Shown here piece by piece: positions 1-6,607 of a stretch of 13,373 nucleotides of DNA. Within the stretch, counting starts at the first letter, position 1. Every line of letters begins with the position of its first letter. The position numbers were made by a program, and so were the translations under genes. A model generated the notes under the pieces. The model was not told the origin of the DNA. It made no database searches and saw nothing but the letters and a program-made list of their open reading frames with translations. Origin of the DNA: Alcaligenaceae bacterium (GTDB taxonomy: Bacteria; Pseudomonadota; Gammaproteobacteria; Burkholderiales; Burkholderiaceae_B); the NCBI GenBank assembly GCA_947380655.1, contig CANCRX010000085.1, positions 1 through 13,373 on the forward strand, in the 5' to 3' direction.

Positions 1-140
1 GCCTGCACATCGGGTAGAACAACGGCGACCACGTACATGCAGCTACTGCCCATCGTCATAATGACCAGCGTAATCAGCAAACGCCACAAGGCGTAGCGCG
101 AGTCAATCAAGTCTGCGGAGGCGGGGGAGGTAGATTTCAT
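1..140 (-). CDS. Probable MFS transporter, N-terminal fragment
   Basis: The gene starts at the ATG complementary to 138-140 and runs off the left edge, so only about 46 residues are visible. They begin MKSTSPASADLIDSRYALWR and continue into a hydrophobic helix (about residues 20-42, LLITLVIMTMG then MYVVAVVLPDVQ). A short polar tail followed by a first helix ending in a VLPDVQ-like motif is typical of the first transmembrane segment of major facilitator superfamily permeases, where an acidic residue often ends helix 1. The substrate cannot be told. There is no Shine-Dalgarno-like sequence before the start. The gene is divergent from the EamA exporter with only 32 bp between the start codons, and both proteins begin MKST because the starts lie in an inverted repeat. 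The membrane-protein call is firm; the MFS assignment is inference from a short stretch. Confidence 0.6.
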   Translation of the reverse strand, partial: MKSTSPASADLIDSRYALWRLLITLVIMTMGSSCMYVVAVVLPDVQ

Positions 141-185
141 GCAGGGATCTTAACTCGATTTAAACTACCCATATGAAATCTACCT
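128..185. repeat. 13-bp perfect inverted repeat spanning two divergent start codons
   Basis: Positions 173-185 read ATGAAATCTACCT and the minus strand of 128-140 reads the same 13 bases, separated by 42-1=32 bp less the arms (141-172). Each arm begins at a start codon, so both divergent proteins start with MKST. The 32-bp spacer is AT-rich in its middle and contains TAAACT (161-166) and, on the minus strand, TAAGAT (152-147). Each is a weak -10-like hexamer placed about 7 bp before the opposite-facing ATG. Neither gene has a visible ribosome binding site. The repeat is seen directly; any role as operator, hairpin or invertible element is inference. Confidence 0.75.
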
Positions 186-1048
186 TTTGGTTTGCCCCGA
201 TCTTTATCCTCATCTGGAGTACAGGCTTCATTATTGCCAGGTATGGCATGCCTTATTCCGAGCCCATGACGTTTCTTTTCATCAGATTCACGGGAGTCGT
301 ACTTTGTATGATTCCTGTCCTGCTGTGGCTCAAACCCACTTGGCCAAGCGGCAGGCAAATCCTGCACATCGCGATCGCGGGTGCATTGTTCCAGTTTTGT
401 TATCTCGGCGGCGTGTGGGTTGCCGTGAAACAAGGCATGCCGGCAGGTCTGGCCGCACTGATCGTTGGTCTGCAGCCCATACTCACCGCCGTGCTGGCCT
501 CTGTCGTGTCCGAACAGGTCACCGCGCGGCAATGGCTTGGGCTTGTACTGGGTTTAGCGGGCGTCTCGCTGGTTTTATTCTCCAAAATCCATATCGATGG
601 ATTGACCTGGGCTTGTATTGCTTTTGCCTTTGCGGGCATGGTCTCGATCACCTTAGGCACTCTTTATCAAAAACGCTTTTGCCCCAGCTTTGATCTGCGT
701 ACGGGTTCTATTATCCAGTTCAGTACTAGCGCCCTGCTCTGTTTGCTGATGATGTTTCTATTTGAAACCCGTGAAATTCAATGGACGGTCCCCCTGATCG
801 GCGCCCTGCTGTGGGGAATCCTGCCTATTTCTATCGGAGCCATGAGCCTCTGGTTTATTTTGCTTCGCCGTGGAGACGCAACCAAAGTCAGCAGCATGAT
901 GTATCTAACTCCACCTACCACCGCCTTGATGGCCTGGCTCTTATTTGACGAACCACTCACCACACCCATCCTGCTCGGCACGCTGATCACGATGCTGGGT
1001 GTCTTGATTGTCAACCAGACCACACTGCCATCATGGTTAAAAAGATAA
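173..1048 (+). CDS. EamA/DMT-superfamily transporter
   Basis: A 291-residue inner-membrane protein of the drug/metabolite transporter superfamily, with about ten predicted transmembrane helices arranged as two EamA repeats. The first repeat carries the conserved GLQPILTAVLAS segment (residues 99-110) followed by an acidic residue (E114) and a glycine-rich LGLAGVSLV helix. The second repeats this pattern near the end with YLTPPTTALMAWLLFDEP (about 244-261) and a final LLGTLITMLGVLIVN helix. Length is normal for the family, and the C-terminus ends in a short basic tail (WLKR). Members usually export amino acids, metabolites or drugs; the substrate cannot be predicted here. The start at 173 places the first helix at the N-terminus as in homologues, although no ribosome binding site precedes it. 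The yhhQ-like gene follows 42 bp downstream on the same strand. Confidence 0.9.
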   Translation: MKSTFWFAPIFILIWSTGFIIARYGMPYSEPMTFLFIRFTGVVLCMIPVLLWLKPTWPSGRQILHIAIAGALFQFCYLGGVWVAVKQGMPAGLAALIVGLQPILTAVLASVVSEQVTARQWLGLVLGLAGVSLVLFSKIHIDGLTWACIAFAFAGMVSITLGTLYQKRFCPSFDLRTGSIIQFSTSALLCLLMMFLFETREIQWTVPLIGALLWGILPISIGAMSLWFILLRRGDATKVSSMMYLTPPTTALMAWLLFDEPLTTPILLGTLITMLGVLIVNQTTLPSWLKR

Positions 1049-1051
1049 CTT

Positions 1052-1076
1052 CTTGTTAGGTTCTTGTTTGCTTGTT
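1052..1076 (+). repeat. Three CTTGTT direct repeats in the yhhQ leader
   Basis: CTTGTT occurs at 1052-1057, 1063-1068 and 1071-1076, in the 42-bp gap between the EamA gene and the yhhQ-like gene. The spacing (11 then 8 bp) is irregular. The copies are seen directly. They may be chance in a T-rich leader, or a binding site for a regulator or small RNA. Confidence 0.4.
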
Positions 1077-1090
1077 ACATTATTTACAAC

Positions 1091-1819
1091 ATGCAAACAG
1101 ACACTCACACACCCGCGCGCAATCGTAAATACCGCTATTACGACATACTCGTCGCAGCCTTTGTGACAGTGCTGATCTGTTCGAATTTAATCGGAGCAGG
1201 TAAAGCCGCTCAGGTTGAACTTCCCTTGCTTGGCACGGTTGTGTTTGGTGCAGGGGTATTGTTTTTCCCGATTTCTTACATGTTTGGCGATATTCTGACC
1301 GAGGTGTACGGCTACGCCTATGACAGGCGAGCCGTCTGGTGCGGGTTTGCAGCGCTACTTTTTGCTGCAATCATGTCTCTGGTTGTCATCCATTTACCTG
1401 CGGCACCAGGTGAATACAACACGCAACTCCAGGAAGGCCTGCAGGCCGTCTTTGGCAATACCTGGCGCATCGTGGCCGGATCGATCATCGCCTTTTGCTG
1501 TGGCAGCCTGACCAACAGTTTCGTGCTGGCCAAGATGAAAATCATGACCAAGGGTAAACATCTCTGGGCGCGCACTATTGGTTCGACCGCCTGCGGCGAG
1601 CTGGTCGACTCCTCACTGTTTTACATGTTGGCGTTTTATGGCATTTGGCCACTCGAACAAGTTATCGCAGTCGCCGTGTCACAGTACTTCTTGAAAACAG
1701 GTTGGGAGGTGCTTGCGACCCCCCTGACCTATCGCATCGTTAATTTTCTGAAACGCAAAGAAAACGAAGACTACTACGACATCGATACAAATTTTTCACC
1801 TTTCAAACTCAAGGTTTGA
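1091..1819 (+). CDS. yhhQ: Queuosine precursor transporter, YhhQ/VUT family
   Basis: A 242-residue inner-membrane protein of the VUT_1/YhhQ family, whose E. coli member imports the queuosine precursors preQ0 and preQ1 used for modifying the tRNA wobble base. A short polar N-terminus precedes about six hydrophobic helices. Family hallmarks are FPISYMFGDILTEVYGY (residues 59-75) and GELVDSSLFY (159-168), the latter followed by an aromatic-rich helix and a conserved TPLTYRIVNFLK near the C-terminus. I chose the ATG at 1091. A longer reading from TTG at 1064 would add nine residues (MFACYIIYN) with no family counterpart that I recall. No clear ribosome binding site is visible for either. The last 11 bp overlap the convergent M20 peptidase gene. 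Family assignment is firm; the exact substrate is inferred from the family. I see no preQ1 riboswitch in the short leader. Confidence 0.87.
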   Translation: MQTDTHTPARNRKYRYYDILVAAFVTVLICSNLIGAGKAAQVELPLLGTVVFGAGVLFFPISYMFGDILTEVYGYAYDRRAVWCGFAALLFAAIMSLVVIHLPAAPGEYNTQLQEGLQAVFGNTWRIVAGSIIAFCCGSLTNSFVLAKMKIMTKGKHLWARTIGSTACGELVDSSLFYMLAFYGIWPLEQVIAVAVSQYFLKTGWEVLATPLTYRIVNFLKRKENEDYYDIDTNFSPFKLKV

Positions 1820-1822
1820 AAG
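1800..1822. terminator. Hairpin at overlapping convergent 3' ends (possible bidirectional terminator)
   Basis: CTTTCAAAC (1800-1808) and GTTTGAAAG (1814-1822) form a perfect 9-bp stem with a five-base loop. The loop and arms contain both stop codons: TGA of the yhhQ-like gene at 1817-1819, and the peptidase stop on the minus strand at 1811-1809. The stem is AT-rich and neither side is followed by a clean T-run, so it would be a weak intrinsic terminator at best. Confidence 0.45.
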
Positions 1823-3044
1823 ATTGAATGAGTCGCGTCGTGGTGTACAGGCGTGGCGCAATCGATGAAATCAAAACGTACTCCGCATCATCCGAGTGCG
1901 CACCAAAGCCTTGCAAACCAAAGCTCTCGATCACCGCACCCTTGGCGCGTTGCGAGGCATACGCTGCATCTGTCCCACCGCCCGTCGCAGACTCCAGCAC
2001 CTCTAATTTCCAGTTGATCTCCGCGGCATGAGATTGCGCAAGCTTAGCGGTGGCTCGCCCTTTTTCAGTTGGGCTCAAGGGTGGGCGGCCTCGAATCAAC
2101 TCGATTTTCACTTCGGTATCCGGGATGAGTTTATTTTTAATCCGTTCATTCAAGGTTTTTTCAACCGCATCAAAATCACTCAACCGTTCGGCGCGCACAT
2201 CCGCTGTGGCATGCGCCTCGGAAGGAATCATGTTGGGTACCGTGCCAGCCCGAGCTTGCGTCCAGTTCAGCTTCAAGCCGTTTTTTGGATCGGACAGATC
2301 TCGCATCTGCAAAATCTGATGAGACATTTCGTACAAAGCATTACGTCCAAAGTCAGGATTCGCACCGGAATGCGAAGCGCGCCCCTTGACGCTCAGATTT
2401 GCACGGGCAATGCTGGAGGTCGCCAGTCGGACATAATCGCTTTTAATGCTGCTGCCTTCAAAAGAAATCACCAGATCGCTTTCCTCACCCAGCTGCATGA
2501 TGCGGTCGCGCGAACCTGGCGAACCGATTTCCTCATCTGCATTAATCAGAACCGTCAGTACGCCAAACGAATCAATATTGAGGGCCTTGATCATCTTAAG
2601 CGTGTGCAAAATGACCGCAATACCGGCCTTGTCGTCAGAGATCCCCAAACCGAAAGCTTGATTACCTTCGATGCGAAACGGCTGTTTGGTCAAATCGCCA
2701 CGCTGATAAACCGTATCCATGTGCGCGATTAAAGCTATTTTCGACACGCCCTTGCCTTGAAGCGTGGCCTGGACCATGGAACCCGTTTTAGATGGCGCTG
2801 CCGCAGGGATAATCTCGGTCGTTAGGCCGATGGCTTTCAATTCACTTTCAATGAGCGCGCGGATTTTGTTCAGACCTTCCATGTCGCGACTACCTGACTC
2901 AATAGAAACGAGTTTATCCAGCGTCTGCAGCAGCGGGGAGGTCTGCTGCTGCGCAAGTTTCTGAACCTGAGATTGCTCAGCATTTTGCGCCGAGACGCTT
3001 GAAATCATGGCAAACAGCAAACTTGTCATTAACCATCGCAACAT
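1809..3044 (-). CDS. Secreted M20-family metallopeptidase (carboxypeptidase G2-like)
   Basis: A zinc-dependent M20 exopeptidase of 411 residues, probably periplasmic. An N-terminal signal peptide (MLRWLMTSLLFAMISSVSA, cut before QNAEQ) leads into a catalytic domain. The expected dizinc and catalytic residues are present: H108 and D110 in HMDTVY, D137 in SDDK, E171/E172 in ADEE, E196 in SFEGSS and H383 in GAHSDD. An intervening dimerisation domain carries KGRASHSGANPDFGRNAL. The order and spacing match Pseudomonas carboxypeptidase G2, which removes C-terminal glutamate from folates, so a glutamate carboxypeptidase role is likely, but the substrate is inferred. I start at 3044 rather than the in-frame ATG at 3065 because AGAAGGA lies just upstream of 3044 and the signal peptide then has a standard length. 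The 3' end overlaps the convergent transporter gene. Confidence 0.9.
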   Translation of the reverse strand: MLRWLMTSLLFAMISSVSAQNAEQSQVQKLAQQQTSPLLQTLDKLVSIESGSRDMEGLNKIRALIESELKAIGLTTEIIPAAAPSKTGSMVQATLQGKGVSKIALIAHMDTVYQRGDLTKQPFRIEGNQAFGLGISDDKAGIAVILHTLKMIKALNIDSFGVLTVLINADEEIGSPGSRDRIMQLGEESDLVISFEGSSIKSDYVRLATSSIARANLSVKGRASHSGANPDFGRNALYEMSHQILQMRDLSDPKNGLKLNWTQARAGTVPNMIPSEAHATADVRAERLSDFDAVEKTLNERIKNKLIPDTEVKIELIRGRPPLSPTEKGRATAKLAQSHAAEINWKLEVLESATGGGTDAAYASQRAKGAVIESFGLQGFGAHSDDAEYVLISSIAPRLYTTTRLIQSFKP

Positions 3045-3228
3045 AGTTATTTTCCTTCTGAGCATTATTAAATTAAGTCTGACCCACCTAGTGGTTCACA
3101 GCATAACCCGAGCCCTCAGGCAGCAAGGAGAAAGTCGCTGCAAAAATTGCCAGCTACCCGTTAAACTATGCCTCATGATGGTGTGGCGCTCGCGTGGGCC
3201 AAGCACCTTAAAATGAATACTTATATCG

Positions 3229-3234
3229 GAGATC
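3229..3234 (+). promoter_or_regulatory. Ribosome binding site of the hydroxyacid dehydrogenase gene
   Basis: GGAGAT lies about 7-8 bases before the ATG at 3242. It is the clearest ribosome binding site on the plus strand of this window. No convincing -35/-10 pair is visible in the 197-bp gap (3045-3241) before it. Confidence 0.6.
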
Positions 3235-3241
3235 ACAGTAC

Positions 3242-4396
3242 ATGGCCGTCATCACCAACGTCGAAGACCTGCGCATCCTGGCTAAAAAACGCGTCCCGCG
3301 TATGTTTTATGACTATGCGGACTCAGGTTCGTGGACGGAAAGTACCTACCGTGCAAATGAGAGTGATTTCCAGAAAATCAAATTACGCCAGCGTATTCTG
3401 GTCAACATGGAGCATCGCTCGACAGCCACGCACATGATTGGTCAGCGCGTTGCGATGCCCGTGGCGATCGCCCCCACTGGGTTGACGGGTATGCAGCATG
3501 CGGATGGCGAAATTCTCGCCGCCCGCGCAGCACGAGACTTTGGCATTCCTTTCACGCTGTCCACCATGAGCATCTGCTCAATCGAGGATGTCGCGCGCGG
3601 CACGGACGGTCATCCCTTCTGGTTTCAGTTATACGTCATGAAAGATCGTGATTTCATCGAACGCTTGATTGAACGCGCCAAGGCTGCAAATTGCTCTGCA
3701 CTGGTACTAACCCTCGATTTACAGATCTTAGGACAACGCCACAAAGACTTAAAAAACGGACTGAGCGCACCACCTAAAATGACGCTTGCAAACTTAATCG
3801 ACATTGCTACCAAGCCACGCTGGGCGATGGGCATGCTGGGTACTCCACGCAGACAATTCGGCAATATTGTCGGGCACGTCAAGGGTGTATCCGACATGAG
3901 CAAACTCAGCGAGTGGACCAGTTCCCAGTTTGACCCGGCCCTGAACTGGGGTGACGTCGAATGGATCAAAAAACGCTGGGGCGGCAAACTCATCCTCAAA
4001 GGCATCCAGGACGCTGAGGATGCACGCATGGCCGTCAATAGCGGTGCCGACGCACTGATTGTGAGCAATCATGGCGGTCGCCAACTCGACGGTGCCAACT
4101 CAAGCATCCAGTCCTTGCCCGCAATCGTCGACGCCGTGGGCAAACAGATTGAAATTCACATGGATGGCGGCGTGCGCAGCGGGCAGGACGTACTCAAGGC
4201 ACGCGCGCTGGGCGCTCAGGGCTGCTATATCGGCCGGGCGTTTCTCTATGGTCTGGGAGCCATGGGTGGCCCAGGCGTGACCAAGGTACTTGAGATCCTG
4301 CATAAAGAACTCGACCTCACCATGGCTTTTTGCGGACATACGGATATTGAAACTGTCGACAAGAGTCTGCTGCTACCAGGCACTTATCCAACCTGA
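3242..4396 (+). CDS. FMN-dependent alpha-hydroxyacid dehydrogenase (LldD/glycolate oxidase family)
   Basis: A 384-residue TIM-barrel flavoenzyme that oxidises L-2-hydroxyacids to 2-ketoacids, most likely L-lactate, passing electrons to quinone or oxygen. Seen in order: the N-terminal MFYDYADSGS (21-30), the FMN-binding APTGLTGMQHADGE (77-90), FQLYV with Tyr131, K253 in LILKGI, the catalytic His277 with Arg280 in SNHGGRQLDG, the FMN-phosphate segment MDGGVRSG (307-314) and GRAFLYG (331-337). The loop that usually reads LTVDTP..GRRERD is here LTLDLQILGQRHKDLKNG (156-173), a variant I recall from other Burkholderiales members, so the substrate may differ from classical LldD. Length is typical. 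GGAGAT sits 8 bp before the ATG, which supports the start. It follows a 197-bp gap with no clear promoter. Family certain, substrate inferred. Confidence 0.92.
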   Translation: MAVITNVEDLRILAKKRVPRMFYDYADSGSWTESTYRANESDFQKIKLRQRILVNMEHRSTATHMIGQRVAMPVAIAPTGLTGMQHADGEILAARAARDFGIPFTLSTMSICSIEDVARGTDGHPFWFQLYVMKDRDFIERLIERAKAANCSALVLTLDLQILGQRHKDLKNGLSAPPKMTLANLIDIATKPRWAMGMLGTPRRQFGNIVGHVKGVSDMSKLSEWTSSQFDPALNWGDVEWIKKRWGGKLILKGIQDAEDARMAVNSGADALIVSNHGGRQLDGANSSIQSLPAIVDAVGKQIEIHMDGGVRSGQDVLKARALGAQGCYIGRAFLYGLGAMGGPGVTKVLEILHKELDLTMAFCGHTDIETVDKSLLLPGTYPT

Positions 4397-4456
4397 TTCT
4401 ACTCACACATCACTGCACTTCTATTTTTCGACTAACCACAGGAAAATCAGTTCACC

Positions 4457-4984
4457 ATGTCAGAACACGCTCACATTGATCCATCAAATAAAAAGATTGC
4501 TCTGCTCATCGCTATTTTGGCGCTTTGCCTTGCGATCACTGAAACCTTGAGCAAGGCCTATCAGACCGAGGTCATCACTAAGCAAGTCGAGGCGTCAAAT
4601 CTTTGGGCATTTTTTCAAGCTAAATCGATCCGTAAAACCAGTACCGAAATAGCCTTGGAATCGATTAAAGCCACCGCACCTGCCAATGATGCAAAAACCG
4701 AAGAGCTCATGAATAAATGGTCAGCGGCTGTTAAGCGCTATGACACAGAGCCTGAGACCGGCGAAGGTCGCAAAGAACTCGCTGCACGTGCCAAAAAAGC
4801 AGAGCAGCTGGGCAATATTGCCAATCACAAATATCATAATTTTGAGATTGCCTCCGGCATGTTGCAAGTCGCGATTGTGCTGGCCTCAGCAAGTATCATC
4901 ACTGCGGTTGGTCTGTTAGGTGCACTCTCGGGTGGACTAGGTTTAGTTGCCGTTGGTTTTTCTATCTTTGCCATGTTCTTCTAA
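4457..4984 (+). CDS. DUF4337 family membrane protein
   Basis: A 175-residue protein that I place in the DUF4337 family, whose function is unknown. It has one N-terminal transmembrane helix (about 14-31, IALLIAILALCLAITETL), a charged and largely helical middle (35-133) with KQVEASNLWAFFQAKSIRKT (residues 42-61) as its most recognisable segment, and two C-terminal hydrophobic helices (about 134-153 and 155-175) ending at the very C-terminus in FAMFF. The middle region probably forms a helical or coiled domain on one side of the inner membrane. AGGA lies about 13 bases before the ATG, farther than ideal. The gene follows the hydroxyacid dehydrogenase by 60 bp and precedes phoD by 18 bp, so it may be co-transcribed with either. 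No enzyme motif is seen. Confidence 0.8.
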   Translation: MSEHAHIDPSNKKIALLIAILALCLAITETLSKAYQTEVITKQVEASNLWAFFQAKSIRKTSTEIALESIKATAPANDAKTEELMNKWSAAVKRYDTEPETGEGRKELAARAKKAEQLGNIANHKYHNFEIASGMLQVAIVLASASIITAVGLLGALSGGLGLVAVGFSIFAMFF

Positions 4985-5002
4985 ATCGTTGCACTGTTAC
5001 AA

Positions 5003-6595
5003 ATGCCTAAGCTTTGCACGCACTCCTTTACACGTCGTCAAATACTTCAGGCGGTGACTTCTTCAATAGCACTGATAGGTTTGTCAAAGACCGTTTGGAG
5101 CAAACAGAACTGGGCGAGCGAACCCTTCACCATGGGGGTCGCAAGCGGGTCGCCTACCAGCGACTCGGTTGTGCTGTGGACCCGCCTGGATCCTGTCGCG
5201 ATCGAAGCAGCAGGATTAAGTCAACAGTCAGTTCCCGTCGCCTGGCAACTCTCAAGCGATGAGCAGTTTTCCCAAATCGTCGCGCAAGGGGTAGTTCAGG
5301 CGCCCCCCGGTCTGGCTCACTCAGTCCATGCCGAATTATCCGGACTCGCACCTGATCATCATTATTTTTATCGCTTCATCGCGGGTGCCGCCTCCAGCCC
5401 GACAGGCAGAACCCGAACCTTTCCAGAGGCCACCCGCTCACCCAAGCGCTTGCGCTTAGCTTACGCATCCTGTCAGCAATGGGGTAACGGCTTTTACAGC
5501 GCCTATCGTCATATGCGCGAAGAAAATCTGGATGTCGTGATGTTCTTGGGTGATTACATGTATGAATACCCCTCCTCACGCCCCAAAGATATCCGGCCCA
5601 CCACGGGCGGCTGGGCCACCACACTGGCTAGCTATCGACAGCGTTACGCGCTGCACAAGTCTGATCTGGACTTGCAGGCGATGCATGCTGCGGCCCCGTG
5701 GTTCATCACCTGGGATGATCACGAGGTTCAAAATGATTATGCTGGCACGCTACCTGGAAACTCAGGCCGTCCAGAGACGGATTTCATGGCCCGTCGTCAT
5801 GCGGCCTATCAGGCCTTTTATGAACATATGCCTGTCAGGCGCGCCAACTTTGAGGCATTGATCACCAACCGTGGAGACAATGCGAGAGTGTTTGGCAGTA
5901 GCGCCTTCGGGCAACTCGCCACGCTATATACGCTCGACACCCGTCAATTCAGAGATCTGCAGGCGTGTAATTCCAATAATAGGCCTGGTTCTAGCAAGCT
6001 CGATCCAGGTACCTGCGCAAGCTGGAACCAGCCTCAACGCACGCTGCTCGGTCAAGAGCAGGAAAGCTGGCTGCGTCGCCAGTTTGAAACATCCCGGAGC
6101 CAATGGAACGTCATTGGCCAGCAAACGGTGCTTGGGCCACGTAATTTTGATACTAAGGGTGGCACGCAATTATCGAACGATGGCTGGGACGGTTACCCGC
6201 AGGCACGACAGCGTCTGATCGACGCAATGATTCAAACCAAACTGCGTAACCCGGTTGTGCTGGGTGGTGATATCCACGAAAACTGGGTTGGACATATTTT
6301 GTCCGACTATAGTTTGCCCACAAGCCGTAAGGTGGGGGTTGAGTTTTGTGGGACAGCAATCACCTCACTTGCCCACAACTCCCAAGAAAAAGTGAACGCG
6401 ATGTTACCGGTGAATCCTCACTTTGTGTATGCCAACGCAGAGTACCGAGGCTACGGCATAGCAGAGTTCACACCCACTGGCATGAGCGCGACATTACGGG
6501 CGGTTGACGATGCGACGAACCCTCATTCTGGAGTGCGCACATTGGCACAATTCACCGTTGAATCTGATCAGCCCTCGATCAAGAGAGTCCGCTAG
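5003..6595 (+). CDS. phoD: Tat-exported PhoD-type alkaline phosphatase
   Basis: A 530-residue secreted phosphodiesterase/phosphomonoesterase of the PhoD family, which releases phosphate from organic esters outside the cytoplasm. The N-terminus carries a twin-arginine signal (FTRRQILQ, residues 9-16, then a hydrophobic stretch). It is followed by a PhoD N-terminal beta domain (about 40-140) and the metallophosphatase domain. Likely metal ligands, by analogy with Bacillus PhoD, are C157 in YASCQQW, D184 and Y187 in FLGDYMYEY, the WDDHEVQND motif, and the aspartate and histidine of VLGGDIHENW. Tat export fits a cofactor loaded before secretion. There is no ribosome binding site before the ATG. 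The gene begins 18 bp after, and in the same frame as, the DUF4337 gene, so translational re-initiation is possible. No Pho-box was recognised. Other PhoD-like proteins act on phospholipids or cell-wall polymers, so the substrate is open. Confidence 0.92.
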   Translation: MPKLCTHSFTRRQILQAVTSSIALIGLSKTVWSKQNWASEPFTMGVASGSPTSDSVVLWTRLDPVAIEAAGLSQQSVPVAWQLSSDEQFSQIVAQGVVQAPPGLAHSVHAELSGLAPDHHYFYRFIAGAASSPTGRTRTFPEATRSPKRLRLAYASCQQWGNGFYSAYRHMREENLDVVMFLGDYMYEYPSSRPKDIRPTTGGWATTLASYRQRYALHKSDLDLQAMHAAAPWFITWDDHEVQNDYAGTLPGNSGRPETDFMARRHAAYQAFYEHMPVRRANFEALITNRGDNARVFGSSAFGQLATLYTLDTRQFRDLQACNSNNRPGSSKLDPGTCASWNQPQRTLLGQEQESWLRRQFETSRSQWNVIGQQTVLGPRNFDTKGGTQLSNDGWDGYPQARQRLIDAMIQTKLRNPVVLGGDIHENWVGHILSDYSLPTSRKVGVEFCGTAITSLAHNSQEKVNAMLPVNPHFVYANAEYRGYGIAEFTPTGMSATLRAVDDATNPHSGVRTLAQFTVESDQPSIKRVR

Positions 6596-6603
6596 ACTCT
6601 TTT
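6581..6603. terminator. Stem-loop terminator between phoD and the AI-2E permease gene
   Basis: AAGAGAGTC (6581-6589) pairs with GACTCTTTT (6595-6603) in a 9-bp stem with one G-T pair and a five-base loop. The phoD stop codon (6593-6595) lies in the loop and first stem base, and the 3' arm ends in four T's. The two genes converge with 12 bp between stops. A terminator for phoD is likely; it may also serve the opposite strand, where the 3' arm ends CTCTCTT. Confidence 0.6.
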
Positions 6604-6607
6604 GCGC

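Noticed and set aside
137..532. Open frame of 131 codons on the minus strand
   Set aside because: It is antisense to the EamA transporter and very rich in charged residues, with no recognisable domain.
1064..1090. Longer yhhQ start at TTG
   Set aside because: The added peptide MFACYIIYN is not family-like, and a standard ATG follows at 1091.
1049..1090. preQ1 riboswitch before the yhhQ-like gene
   Set aside because: The 42-bp leader is too short and lacks the pairing and the C-rich and A-rich segments of known preQ1 classes.
2028..2732. Open frame of 234 codons on the plus strand
   Set aside because: It lies entirely antisense to the M20 peptidase, whose motifs are complete, and its product resembles no family I know.
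3066..3241. Promoter for the hydroxyacid dehydrogenase gene (TTGCCA at 3147 and TATGCC at 3167)
   Set aside because: The spacer is only 14 bp and the -10 match is poor; other candidate pairs in the gap are no better.
4391..4451. CTGATT and AATCAG as a terminator stem after the hydroxyacid dehydrogenase
   Set aside because: The arms are only six bases and are separated by nearly 50 bases, so the pairing is not credible.
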